A stretch of 64,000 nucleotides of DNA, taken from Streptomyces sp. 1331.2. Lineage in GTDB: Bacteria; Actinomycetota; Actinomycetes; Streptomycetales; Streptomycetaceae. The notes under the pieces were generated by a model. That model was not told the DNA's origin and made no database searches. It worked only from the letters and a program-made list of their open reading frames with translations. Of this stretch, positions 17,301 to 24,203 are shown piece by piece. Location: positions 6,441,001-6,505,000 of the forward strand of contig NZ_OBMJ01000001.1 in NCBI RefSeq assembly GCF_900199205.1, written 5' to 3'. Position 1 is the first letter of the stretch, and the number at the start of each line of letters is the position of its first letter. A program made the translations under genes and the position numbers.

Positions 17301-18044
17301 CTCCAGCCGGAAGTACGAGGCCGACCAGGCGTGGTCGTGCTGCGGATCGCCCGGGGTGCGGCCGTGCGAGCGGGTGTCCAGCACGGGCTCGCCGCTCTCC
17401 AGCACCTCGCGCATCACCGCCTCGGACTCGGCGCCGTTGAGCCCGGGCAGCACCTCGGTGAGCCGGTGGCCCAGGTGCTGTTCGGCGGTCAGGCCGTTCG
17501 CCCGGGCCAGCGCCTCGTTCAGCCGGACGAAGCGCAACTCGGTGTCGTACACCGCCATGCCGACCGGGGACTGGGTGAAGAAGCCGTCCAGGACGGCCAG
17601 GTCCGCCTGGATCCGGCGCAGCGTCGTCACCTCGGAGGCGACGGCCAGCACCAGCGGCTCACCGCCGGGCCCGCGGATCGGGTGGGTGCGGAACTCCAGG
17701 TTGACCAGGTGCCCGTCGCGGTGGCGCACCGGGAAGACGCCGCTCCAGGGCCGGCCCTCCAGGATCTGCCGGAACAGCTCCAGCACCTCGGGCCGCTCGT
17801 CGTCGGAGGTCAGCAGCTGGGCGGCCGTCGCCCCCACCGCCTCTTCCACACGGTGACCGAGCAGTGCCTCCGCGTCGCCGCTCCAGTGCAGGATGCGCCC
17901 GTCGGCCGCGATCAGCGCCGTGGCGATCGGCACCATCTGCAGGGCGTCCTGCCGCGGCTCCTCCGCGCGCTGCGCGTTGTCGTCCACCATGGCCAGAGAA
18001 CCGTCCCAGAGGCGTCCGGAGATCGTTCCCACCAGCCCTGCCAT
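14307..18044 (-). CDS. PAS-PAS-GAF-GAF-GAF-SpoIIE phosphatase-HATPase fusion
   Basis: The protein has about 1,245 residues. Two PAS regions (roughly 35-270) are followed by three GAF units, each introduced by the same linker (SIGTTLDLRQTARELAD, RIGTTLDLAQTAQELAE, RIGTTLDLHRTAQELVE). A PPM/SpoIIE phosphatase follows (about 880-1090: SEVGGDWFDVV, IVGDVMGHGIRAAATMG, LVLYTDGLVERRSR), and a C-terminal RsbW-like ATPase (SELITNALVHAGSP, EGGRGIHLVNELA). It joins sensing, phosphatase and anti-sigma-type kinase modules in one soluble chain, as in Streptomyces partner-switching regulators. Start ATG 18044 is chosen for lack of a better one; upstream GTG codons remain possible. Confidence 0.9.
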   Translation of the reverse strand: MAGLVGTISGRLWDGSLAMVDDNAQRAEEPRQDALQMVPIATALIAADGRILHWSGDAEALLGHRVEEAVGATAAQLLTSDDERPEVLELFRQILEGRPWSGVFPVRHRDGHLVNLEFRTHPIRGPGGEPLVLAVASEVTTLRRIQADLAVLDGFFTQSPVGMAVYDTELRFVRLNEALARANGLTAEQHLGHRLTEVLPGLNGAESEAVMREVLESGEPVLDTRSHGRTPGDPQHDHAWSASYFRLEDRSGRVLGVSATVIDITERFRADARAARAQERLALLVDATASIGTTLDLRQTARELADAMVPKLADISGVFALEALVAGRNVEPPAPDAPQLVRRLALATADPLYPSEALPVDTVYELPPDSSYARALITGRTVVVPSWELPALSEGINESRRQAFLGDRPRSVRITPLVARGTTLGMVVYSRRGERESFAEADITLGDELASRAAVAIDNARLYLRQHQTVLARQQALREAKAAQERLALVNVASTRIGTTLDLAQTAQELAEVATPRLADTVVVEVLEELVRGEREARAPADGSALLRRMAFHSVHGSTMQPIARTGNVHRFQPGSPYAWSLAHRKPVLVPRMDEHGLAWFADDPVRTAAVREQNVRSFMVVPLIARGTPVGVAGFYRTLVERPYEDDDLALAGELAVRAAVSIDNALLFGRERDAAAARQRALDEAWAAQQRLSLLNEASNRIGTTLDLHRTAQELVEVVLPRFADFVTVDLRDAVLSGEEPGPVPAEGRVLMRAVAVGEAGPDGSLTGAADQVGETAQSAQLYAQSLRTRRSILVSEVTEEELRRIVASPDRVQPGLDAGVHSYLMVPLVARGHVLGGAEFVRTHNPVPFGPADRSLAEELAARTALAIDNGRLYRRERDTALTLQRSLLPQEVHRTLGLEIAYRYLPSSVVSEVGGDWFDVVPLSAGRVALIVGDVMGHGIRAAATMGQLRTAARTLITLDLDPARVLYRLDEATTTVGEGQFATCVCVVYDPVDRRCTAASAGHLPPVVADTEGRAHLVELPTGAPLGVGGVPFESAEFTLPEEGILVLYTDGLVERRSRDLDEGLRLLCRTVADRRASLEQTCDAVLTRLTGRTSEDDIAVIMAQVRPHGADRIATLPLTGDHAMVAHSRRFTRETLNAWGLDTLADWAELLTSELITNALVHAGSPTQLRLFCNRVLTVEVADQEAAAPRIRRARTEDEGGRGIHLVNELAHRWGSRRTADGKVVWFELELPPGGSSAA

Positions 18045-18142
18045 CTTCGCACGCGGCCCCGGGCGGCCGCTCACCCTGGCAATCCGCGCACCGGGGCAGC
18101 AGGCGCTCACCGGAGTAGGTCACGCACCGCCGCAGCAGCAGC

Positions 18143-18431
18143 TCACCGTGGCAGCAGGCGCTCCAGGCAGAAGGGGGCCCGGCTGCCGGGTTCGACCTTC
18201 AGCGACTGCACCCGGTACCACCCGGGCGGCACCTCGACGGTCAGAGCGGCCTGACGAACACCCGCTCCTCGGCCAGCCAGCCGACCGGCAGCGGCTCCCC
18301 GCCCAGCACCAGGAGGTCGCCGTGCCCGGGCTCCGGGAGGGCGGCCGCGTAGTCGGCGGCGGCCTCCAGCAGATCCTCCCGGCACCCCTCCCACCCCTCG
18401 ACGGCCACCTCGGGGCACAGGCCGCCCTGCC
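18143..18431 (-). pseudogene. Frameshifted gene fragment, unrecognised family
   Basis: One frame reads EVAVEGWEGCREDLLEAA, then DYAAALPEPGHGDLLVLGGE, PLPVGWLAEERVFVRPL and stops. Within a few bases the next frame continues LTVEVPPGWYRVQSLKVEPG and SRAPFCLERLLPR. Together they make a sensible small domain broken by one indel near 18245-18258. It lies directly behind the serine hydrolase stop and no proper start with ribosome site is visible, so a 5' part may also be missing. The composition resembles small actinobacterial immunity-type or DUF proteins, but no family is assigned. Confidence 0.45.
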
Positions 18432-19544
18432 TCAGCCCGCCGTCGTCGCCGCGAAGTCCTTCTGCAGCCGGCGCAGCAGCGCCGTCCCGTCCGGATCGAC
18501 CGACCGGCGGGTGTTGGCCAGCACCACCACCCCCACCTGCGTCTCCGGGTCGAAGGCCACGAACGAGCGGAAGCCGCCCGTGCCGCCGTTGTGCCAGATC
18601 TGCAGGTGGCCGCCCTGCTGGGTGTGCAGCCGATGGCCGAGCCAGCCCAGGTGGACCCAGGCGAAGGGATTGACCCGGTGCCTGGTCTCCCGGGTGAGCG
18701 TGATCGCGGGCGCCAGCGGCGCGTCCGGCTCGCGCCCGGCGGCCAGCTGGGCCCGCAGGAGTATCGCGAGGTCGGCGGCGGTCGAGCGGAGCGCGCCCAT
18801 GCCGGGTATGGCCGCCATCTCCCAGTACGGCACCGGCCGCCCGCCCGTCGTGTGCCCGTGCGCCAGCCGCCCGGACTGCTCCGCGTCCGACCGCACGTGG
18901 GTGTCCGTCAGCCCCAGCGGCTCGCAGACCTCCCGGGCCACCAGTTCCTCGTACCCGGTGCCGCTGCGGTGCGCGAGGGCCAGGCCGAGCAGCCCGGCGC
19001 CGAGGTTGGAGTAGCGGAAGCCGCGCCCGGGCGCGGTCCGCAGCCTCGTCCGGGTGAGCCCGTCCAGCACGTACTCGGCCGTGCAACGAGCGTACGGATC
19101 CCGGTCGTTGGGCCTGAGCAGCGCCTTCACCAGCATGCCCCGGGGCAGCCGGGGGAGCCCGGAGGTGTGCGTGGCCAGGTGCCGCAGCGTGATCGGCTCC
19201 CGGCCCCGGCCCGGAACGGCGGCCCGGCCCTCGCGGACTCCGCCACGCACCCCCTCGCGGACTCCGTCGCGCACCCCGGCGAGCACCTCGGCCAGCGGCT
19301 CGTCGAGCCGCACCGTGCCGTCGAGCGCCAGCCGCGCCAGCACCAGCGAGGTGAACACCTTGGTGACGGAGCCGATTTCGAACAGCGTGTCCGGCCCGGG
19401 CAGGCCGCCGCCCGGCCCGGTCCGTCCGACGCCGCGGATCTCCGTGGCACCGCCGGCCAGCCCGGCGACCACCGCGCCGACGTGCCGGCCCGCGAGCCGG
19501 TCAGCCGTCTCCTGCACGACGCACGCGAGTTCGTTCATGACCAT
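18432..19544 (-). CDS. Serine hydrolase, beta-lactamase/class C-like
   Basis: The protein has 370 residues. The active-site set of the class C beta-lactamase/PBP family is present: SVTK (about residue 57-60), YSNLG for the Tyr-x-Asn, and HNGGTGGFRS in the HxG position. No signal peptide is visible, so it is probably cytoplasmic and an esterase or peptidase rather than a resistance enzyme. Between the two first motifs is a repeated insertion of GVRDGVREG type. Start MVMNEL is taken from two adjacent ATGs; neither has a strong ribosome site. Confidence 0.88.
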   Translation of the reverse strand: MVMNELACVVQETADRLAGRHVGAVVAGLAGGATEIRGVGRTGPGGGLPGPDTLFEIGSVTKVFTSLVLARLALDGTVRLDEPLAEVLAGVRDGVREGVRGGVREGRAAVPGRGREPITLRHLATHTSGLPRLPRGMLVKALLRPNDRDPYARCTAEYVLDGLTRTRLRTAPGRGFRYSNLGAGLLGLALAHRSGTGYEELVAREVCEPLGLTDTHVRSDAEQSGRLAHGHTTGGRPVPYWEMAAIPGMGALRSTAADLAILLRAQLAAGREPDAPLAPAITLTRETRHRVNPFAWVHLGWLGHRLHTQQGGHLQIWHNGGTGGFRSFVAFDPETQVGVVVLANTRRSVDPDGTALLRRLQKDFAATTAG

Positions 19545-19688
19545 GAGACTAGGCGGCCCCACCTGCCGAATCGTCAGCCGGGACAATGAATCTCGGCTGC
19601 CTCCGATGCTCCTCCAGGAGTACGCCCCGCTGCGCCCGGCGCGGTAGGCCCGGAATGTCACCTGCTACGCACGGCCGCCGGAACGCGT

Positions 19689-20102
19689 TCACCGTTCCAG
19701 CGCCGCCCGCAGTCGGGCCGCGACCTCCGCGGCGCCCGCCTCGTCCGGGTACTTCCCCCGCGGCCAGAAGAACCCGCGAAGCCCGTCCTTGGGATTGCGC
19801 GGCACCACGTGGACGTGCAGGTGCGGCACCGACTGGCTGATCCGGTTGTTCGCCGCCACGAAGCTGCCCGCCGCACCCATCCCGCGCTCGACGGCCGCCG
19901 CCACCTGCTGCACCCGCAGGAAGAACGGTCCCACCAGCTCGGCGGGCAGGTCCGCGAGCGTCCGGTGGTGGACGCGGGGGACGACCAGGACGTGCCCGGG
20001 GAACAGCGGCCGGCGGTCCAGGAAGGCGACCGCGGCCTCGTCCTCCAGCACCAGGTGCGCGGGCTCCTCGCCCGCCACCACCGCACAGAAGACGCAGTCC
20101 AT
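19689..20102 (-). CDS. HIT family protein
   Basis: The protein has 137 residues. The N-terminal CVFC motif is followed by HVLVVPRVHH and the histidine triad HLHVHVV (about residue 97-103). HIT proteins hydrolyse or transfer nucleotidyl groups from dinucleoside or aminoacyl phosphates. The ATG MDCVFCAVVAGEEPA is the typical family start. It has no partner gene on the same strand; the upstream 170 bases hold the divergent DUF1508 remnant. Confidence 0.92.
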   Translation of the reverse strand: MDCVFCAVVAGEEPAHLVLEDEAAVAFLDRRPLFPGHVLVVPRVHHRTLADLPAELVGPFFLRVQQVAAAVERGMGAAGSFVAANNRISQSVPHLHVHVVPRNPKDGLRGFFWPRGKYPDEAGAAEVAARLRAALER

Positions 20103-20270
20103 CCGTCCATTCAAGCCACCGGCGGCCGCCCCGGCACCCCGGCAAACCCCCGTGGGCCCGGCTTCACCCGTCCGGCCGCCGACCGGGTGCGGCCGACCGG
20201 CCGGCGGGCGCACGGTGCTGCAGGGGGCCGACCAGCGGCGCGTCACGCGCCGCACGAGGAGGTGGCCCGG

Positions 20271-20459
20271 ATGTCGGGCAAGTTCGAGGTCTAGGAGGAC
20301 GCCGGTGGCAAGTACCGGTTCCGGCTCAAGGCGGGCAACGGCGAGATCGTCGCCACCGGCCAGGGCTACGTCAGCAAGGAGGCCGCCCACAAGGGCGTCG
20401 ACGCCGTCCAGCGGGCCGCCGACGGCGCATCCGTGGTGGACCTCCCCAAGGCCGCCTGA
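20271..20459 (+). pseudogene. DUF1508 (YegP-like) gene interrupted by an in-frame amber codon
   Basis: ATG with GAGGAGG well placed upstream starts MSGKFEV, then TAG at codon 8, and the same frame continues EDAGGKYRFRLKAGNGEIVA, TGQGYVSKEAAHKGVDAVQR, AADGASVVDLPKAA to TGA. DUF1508 proteins read KFEVYEDAGGKYRFRLK at this place, so TAG stands where a tyrosine codon (TAC/TAT) belongs, one base away. All else looks intact and under selection: 62 residues, the normal single-repeat length. No in-frame restart codon follows closely. Either a very recent nonsense mutation, a sequencing error, or readthrough. Confidence 0.8.
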
Positions 20460-20474
20460 GCGCACAGGGCCGGC

Positions 20475-20496
20475 CGGCGGGCGACCCGGCCCGCCG
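20475..20496. terminator. Small GC inverted repeat
   Basis: CGGCGGGC, six-base loop GACCCG, GCCCGCCG, in the gap between the DUF1508 remnant and the convergent PPOX gene. Position fits a bidirectional terminator; no U-tract. Confidence 0.4.
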
Positions 20497-20556
20497 ACCC
20501 GGCCCCGCACGGGCCCACCAGCCGACCCCGCACCGGCACGCTGCCGCGCCGCCGGC

Positions 20557-21252
20557 TCACTCGTACCGGTACAGCAGTGCCTCCCGCTCGTTCTGCTCGA
20601 TCATCTCGATGGTCAGCGACTCGTCCCGCAGGTGCGAGAGCGTGACCTCCGCCGAACTCGGCTGCGCGTCCTTGGCGAGCCAGTTCTCCGGCTTCCAGGC
20701 CGACCCGCGCATGAGCGACTTCGGGCAGTGCGCGTACACCTCCTCGACCCCGACCACGATCGCGCTGCGCGGCGGCTTGCCGACGGCGGTCAGCTGCCGC
20801 AGCAGCTCCGGGTCGGTGGAGACGCAGGCCCGCCCGTTGACCCGCAGCGTGGTGTCCCGGCCCGGGACGACGAAGAGCAGCCCGATCCGGCCGTTCTCCA
20901 GGATGTTGTGCAGGGTGTCCAGGCGCTTGTTGCCGGTGGCGTCCGGAAGGGCCAGGGTGTGGTCGTCGAGCACCGAGACCAGCCCGGCCGGCCCGCCGCG
21001 CGGCGAGACGTCGCAGCGGCCGGCGGCGTCGGTGCTGGCGACGAACACCAGGGAGGCGCAGGCGATCAGGCGCTTCGCGACCTCGTGCAGGTGGTCGACC
21101 TGCTTGCGGCGCGCGTGGTCGCCGGGCTGCTCGTAGACCTCGCGCAGTTGGGCGGGGTCGGTGAGGGCCCCTGCGCTGAGAGCGGCGAACAGGCTGCCCG
21201 GCCGGTCCGGACCCAGGCTTGACGGGACGACAGCTTCCGGTGTGGTGGTCAT
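20557..21252 (-). CDS. Pyridoxamine 5'-phosphate oxidase family protein (MSMEG_1061-type)
   Basis: The protein has 231 residues with the split-barrel FMN-binding pattern: FVASTDAAGRCDVSPRGGPA, LALPDATGNKRLDTLHNILE-NGRIGLLF, and RVNGRACVSTD. The C-terminal CPKSLMRGSAWKPENWL is diagnostic of the MSMEG_1061 subgroup of PPOX-like flavoproteins. These bind FMN or F420 and reduce small substrates; the physiological one is unknown. MTTTPEAV start is followed by an acceptable length for the family. Monocistronic. Confidence 0.88.
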   Translation of the reverse strand: MTTTPEAVVPSSLGPDRPGSLFAALSAGALTDPAQLREVYEQPGDHARRKQVDHLHEVAKRLIACASLVFVASTDAAGRCDVSPRGGPAGLVSVLDDHTLALPDATGNKRLDTLHNILENGRIGLLFVVPGRDTTLRVNGRACVSTDPELLRQLTAVGKPPRSAIVVGVEEVYAHCPKSLMRGSAWKPENWLAKDAQPSSAEVTLSHLRDESLTIEMIEQNEREALLYRYE

Positions 21253-21430
21253 ACCGGGAATCTAACCGAGCCCCCTCGGCGCACCCCGGCCGGTGAGGCC
21301 TCCCGGAGGCCGAGGGTGGCGTCGAAGCCACCGCCGGGACCCCTCGCCGAATCCTGGCTCCACCCCTCGCCACCAGCGGTTTTCCGCTGATAATGGGGCC
21401 AGGGACTCCAGCCGCGCGGAGGTGGTGGTC

Positions 21431-21745
21431 GTGATCGTGAGAATCTGGGCCGGGCAGGTCCTGGCGGGCCGCATCGAGGAGTTCTGCGCGCACCTGACCA
21501 CCCAGGTGATCCCGCAGCTGGGGCAGACGGACGGCTGCCTCGGCGGCGAGCTGTTGCGCTCGGTGACGGAGGACGGACGCCGCGTACTGGTGGTGAGCCG
21601 CTGGCGCGACGAGGCGGCCCTGCGCGGCTACGCCGGGCCGATGTGGCGGATCCGGCCGGTCTGGTCGGAGGGCGAGCTGAGCTACCTCGCCCACCCTCCG
21701 GAGGTCACCCACTTCCTGCAGATCGCCACCCCCGCGACGCTCTGA
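21431..21745 (+). CDS. Antibiotic biosynthesis monooxygenase (ABM) domain protein
   Basis: The protein has 104 residues from GTG, with GGAGG eight bases upstream. VRIWAGQVLAGRIEEFCAHL, GCLGGELLRSV, LVVSRWRDEAALRGYAG and HFLQI fit the ferredoxin-like ABM fold. Such dimers include cofactor-free monooxygenases and stress or haem-degrading proteins; the function here is not defined. Nothing is co-transcribed; directly downstream lies a tandem-repeat block. Confidence 0.8.
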   Translation: MIVRIWAGQVLAGRIEEFCAHLTTQVIPQLGQTDGCLGGELLRSVTEDGRRVLVVSRWRDEAALRGYAGPMWRIRPVWSEGELSYLAHPPEVTHFLQIATPATL

Positions 21746-21759
21746 GCATCGTCCGCGGC

Positions 21760-21940
21760 GCGCAACATCCACGGCGCGCAACATCCGCGCCGCGCAACAT
21801 CCGCGCGCCGCGCACCTTCTCGCGCCGTGCTGTGTCGAGCGCCGCGCACCTTCTCGCGCCGTGCTGTGTCGAGCGCCGCGCACCTTCTCGCGCCGTGCTG
21901 TGTCGAGCGCCGCGCACCTTCTCGCGCCGTGCTGTGCCGG
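21760..21940. repeat. Tandem repeats: three 16-bp then four 34-bp units
   Basis: Three 16-base units beginning GCGCAACATCC (21760, 21776, 21792) run into four 34-base units starting at 21805, 21839, 21873 and 21907. Each long unit begins GCGCCGCGCACCTTCTCGCG and ends CCGTGCTGTGTCGA; the first three are identical, the fourth differs near its end. They fill the gap between two convergent genes. 34 is not a multiple of three, so a coding role is unlikely. Confidence 0.95.
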
Positions 21941-21957
21941 GCGCCGTCCTCGCGGGC

Positions 21958-22206
21958 TCAGGCCGTCAGCGGCACCGGATGGATCTCGTCCGCCGGGTGC
22001 CCGGTACGGCTGTGCACCCGCTGCACGGCCTCCTTGGAGGGCGCGTCGGAGAGGCAGTACACCGTGCCCGACTCCGGGTCCGCCCACGCCTGCTCGAAGT
22101 GGACGCCCTCCTCGCCCTGGATCGCCAGGTCGGCAGCGTGGGCCTGCCTGAGCTGGTCCGCCGTGATTCCGGCCATCCCGTGGTGGACGTCCATGAACTT
22201 CGCCAT
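21958..22206 (-). CDS. SCO4226-family nickel-binding protein (DUF4242)
   Basis: The protein has 82 residues. AKFMDVHHGMAGITADQLRQ, EEGVHFEQAWADPESGTVYC and AVQRVHSRTGHPADEIHPV match the DUF4242 family, whose Streptomyces coelicolor member SCO4226 is a small ferredoxin-like dimer that binds nickel. The histidines of DVHHG and EIHPV are plausible ligands. The ATG has GGAGG upstream. Stands alone between a tandem-repeat block and the flavin operon control region. Physiological role of nickel binding is unknown. Confidence 0.88.
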   Translation of the reverse strand: MAKFMDVHHGMAGITADQLRQAHAADLAIQGEEGVHFEQAWADPESGTVYCLSDAPSKEAVQRVHSRTGHPADEIHPVPLTA

Positions 22207-22300
22207 CGCCCTCGCCTCCGTAGCTTCGGTGCGTCACCGGCAGGACCCCATCACCCAGCCTCGCCCCCTCCGGCCGCCTCCGCCACCGAACCGCCGCGAT

Positions 22301-22360
22301 CACTGCGAACCACCGCGAACCACCGCGAACCACCGCGAACCGTCGCGGACCACTGCGGAC
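22301..22360. repeat. Six 10-bp repeats upstream of the riboflavin operon
   Basis: Decamers CACTGCGAAC, CACCGCGAAC (three exact in a row), CGTCGCGGAC and CACTGCGGAC run in phase. The ten-base period would place the units on one face of the helix. They lie about 140 bases before the FMN riboswitch and 100 bases before the start of the divergent nickel-binding gene. Confidence 0.9.
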
Positions 22361-22503
22361 CGCCCCGAAGCGCCGGATCCGGCGACGGCCCGGAGCACCC
22401 CCGCCGCGCATTCCCCGCCCGTCCGTGAAACAGACCACAGCGCAACCCCCTCCCTGCCCTCGCGCGGGCCGTGGCAGAATGACCGCAACAGCAGTGACGT
22501 TCA

Positions 22504-22629
22504 GCGCACTCCGGGGTCGGTGAAAATCCGAACCGGCGGTTACAGTCCGCGACCCGTCCGCAGCCAGCGGCCGGTTGACCAGGTGAAATTCCTGGACCGA
22601 CGGTTAAAGTCCGGATGGGAGGCGTGCGC
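22504..22629 (+). promoter_or_regulatory. FMN riboswitch (RFN element)
   Basis: The conserved RFN sequence is present in order: GGGGTCGGTGAAAATCCGAA, CCGGCGGTTACAGTCCGCGA, then CGGTTGACCAGGTGAAATTC, CTGGACCGACGGTTAAAGTC and CGGATGGGAGG. The closing P1 stem is GCGCAC at the 5' side and GTGCGC at the 3' side. It binds flavin mononucleotide and should reduce ribE-ribM-ribBA-ribH expression when FMN is plentiful. The expression platform is the next 220 bases before ribE; whether it acts on transcription or on the ribosome site was not resolved. Confidence 0.97.
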
Positions 22630-22848
22630 GGGCGGACGAAGAGCAGTACCCGTGGTCCATCGTTACCGGACCGGACCACGGTCAGGTGGACGGCGGGAGC
22701 GGTGTCTCCCGGGCCGGGCGAGCGATCTCCCGGCGGCCTCGGCAACCCCGGCGACGGGTGGTGCCGGCGGCTCGTGCACCGTTGCCCGTCCGTGTCATCT
22801 CCCTTCTGCCGCCCCGGAGTCCGCGCCCCAAGCGCGAGGAGAACCCGG

Positions 22849-23559
22849 GTGTTCACCGGCATCATCGAAGAGCTCGGCGAGGTCGTGTCGATCGAGGAGA
22901 TCGGCGACTCCTCGCGTATTCGACTGCGCGGCCCGGTGGTCTGTGCGGACGCGGGCCACGGCGACTCCATCGCGGTGAACGGCGTCTGCCTGACCGTCGT
23001 CGACTCCCCGGCCGAACTGGCCGAGCGCACCGGCGAGTTCAGTGCCGACGTGATGGCCGAGACGCTGCACCGCTCCAGCCTCGGCGAGCTGAAGCCCGGC
23101 TCCCGGGTCAACCTGGAGCGCGCCATGGCGCTCGGCGCCCGGCTCGGCGGCCACCTCGTCCAGGGCCATGTCGATGCCACCGGGCGGCTGTTGAGCCGCG
23201 AGCCCGGCGAGCGCGACGCCGACGGCGAACTGCGCTGGGAGGTACTGCGGTTCTCGCTGCCCGAGACCATCTCCCGCTACCTGGTGGAGAAGGGCTCGAT
23301 CACCGTCGACGGCGTCAGCCTCACCGTGGTGGAGGCTGCCCGGGACAGCTTCACCGTCAGCCTCATCCCGGCCACCCTCGCGCTGACCACGCTCGGCGCC
23401 AAGGCCGTCGGCGAGAGCGTCAACCTGGAGGTGGACGTGCTCGCCAAGTACGTGGAGCGCCTGCTCGAATCCCGCACCCTGCCCAACCTGCAGGCCCTGC
23501 CGAACCTGCCCGACAGCACCACCCTGTCGACCGACGAGACCCCGGGGGAGTCCAAGTGA
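22849..23559 (+). CDS. ribE: Riboflavin synthase, alpha chain
   Basis: The protein has 236 residues: two lumazine-binding repeats, each with GHGDSIAVNGVCLTV- or SITVDGVSLTVV-type motifs, preceded by MFTGIIEELGEV, the standard start. GGHLVQGHVD lies in the first half. It dismutates two 6,7-dimethyl-8-ribityllumazine molecules to riboflavin. The start is GTG with AGGAG eight bases before it. First gene of the operon, controlled by the FMN riboswitch upstream, and overlapping the next gene by GTGA. The Leu/Pro-rich tail of 30 residues is longer than in Bacillus. Confidence 0.96.
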   Translation: MFTGIIEELGEVVSIEEIGDSSRIRLRGPVVCADAGHGDSIAVNGVCLTVVDSPAELAERTGEFSADVMAETLHRSSLGELKPGSRVNLERAMALGARLGGHLVQGHVDATGRLLSREPGERDADGELRWEVLRFSLPETISRYLVEKGSITVDGVSLTVVEAARDSFTVSLIPATLALTTLGAKAVGESVNLEVDVLAKYVERLLESRTLPNLQALPNLPDSTTLSTDETPGESK

Positions 23560-24203
23560 GCTGGCTCAGCGGAGAGGCGTTCACCGTCCTCGGCGAACAC
23601 GTGAAGTGGGCCGACATGTTCGGCAACCTGCTCGGCTTCGCCGGCCTGGCGCTCGGCTGGCGCCGCTCGGTCTGGAGCTGGCCGGTCCAGCTGCTGTCCG
23701 GCGCGGTGCTGATCACCGCCTACCTCGGGGGCCACGTCCCCGGCCTGATCGGCAAGCAGCTGATCGTCATCGCCACTGCCTCCTGGGGCTGGGCGCAGTG
23801 GCGGCGGGGTCGCCGGGACAGCGGCACCATCGCCGTGCGGTTCGCCAACTGGCCGGAGCGGATCGCGCTGGTGGTTGGCACCGCGGTCGGAACGGTCGCG
23901 CTCGCCCTGCTCTTCACGTCCTTCCCCAACCTGTCGTGGAGCCCCTGGTCGGACGCGTACATCTTCGTCGGCACGCTGGCCGCGATGGTCGCCCAGGCCC
24001 GCGGTTGGCTGGAGTTCTGGTTCGCCTGGATCGCGGTCGACGTCGTCGGCGTCCCGCTCGCCTTCAACAGCGGCTACACCTTCTCCGGCCTCACCTACTC
24101 CGTCTACTTCGTCCTGGTGCTGCTCGGCCTGCGTTCCTGGTGGCTGAGCACCCGCGAGCCGCGCGTCAAGTCCGCCACCGTCCCGCAGGGAGTCACGGCA
24201 TGA
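23556..24203 (+). CDS. ribM: PnuC-family transporter, probable riboflavin transporter RibM/PnuX
   Basis: The protein has 215 residues with about seven membrane helices. WADMFGNLLGFAGLALGWRR, WSWPVQLLSGAVLITAYL and the late FSGLTYSVYFVLVLLGLRSW are typical of the PnuC superfamily. Position inside the FMN-riboswitch operon between ribE and ribBA identifies it as the RibM/PnuX branch. In Streptomyces davawensis and Corynebacterium this branch was shown to move riboflavin by facilitated diffusion rather than nicotinamide riboside. Coupled at both ends: GTGA with ribE and ATGA with ribBA. Confidence 0.9.
   Translation: MSWLSGEAFTVLGEHVKWADMFGNLLGFAGLALGWRRSVWSWPVQLLSGAVLITAYLGGHVPGLIGKQLIVIATASWGWAQWRRGRRDSGTIAVRFANWPERIALVVGTAVGTVALALLFTSFPNLSWSPWSDAYIFVGTLAAMVAQARGWLEFWFAWIAVDVVGVPLAFNSGYTFSGLTYSVYFVLVLLGLRSWWLSTREPRVKSATVPQGVTA

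Noticed and set aside
18432..19544. Antibiotic-resistance beta-lactamase
   Set aside because: The SxxK, YxN and HxG motifs fit, but there is no signal peptide and the family is mostly esterases and peptidases; resistance is not supported.
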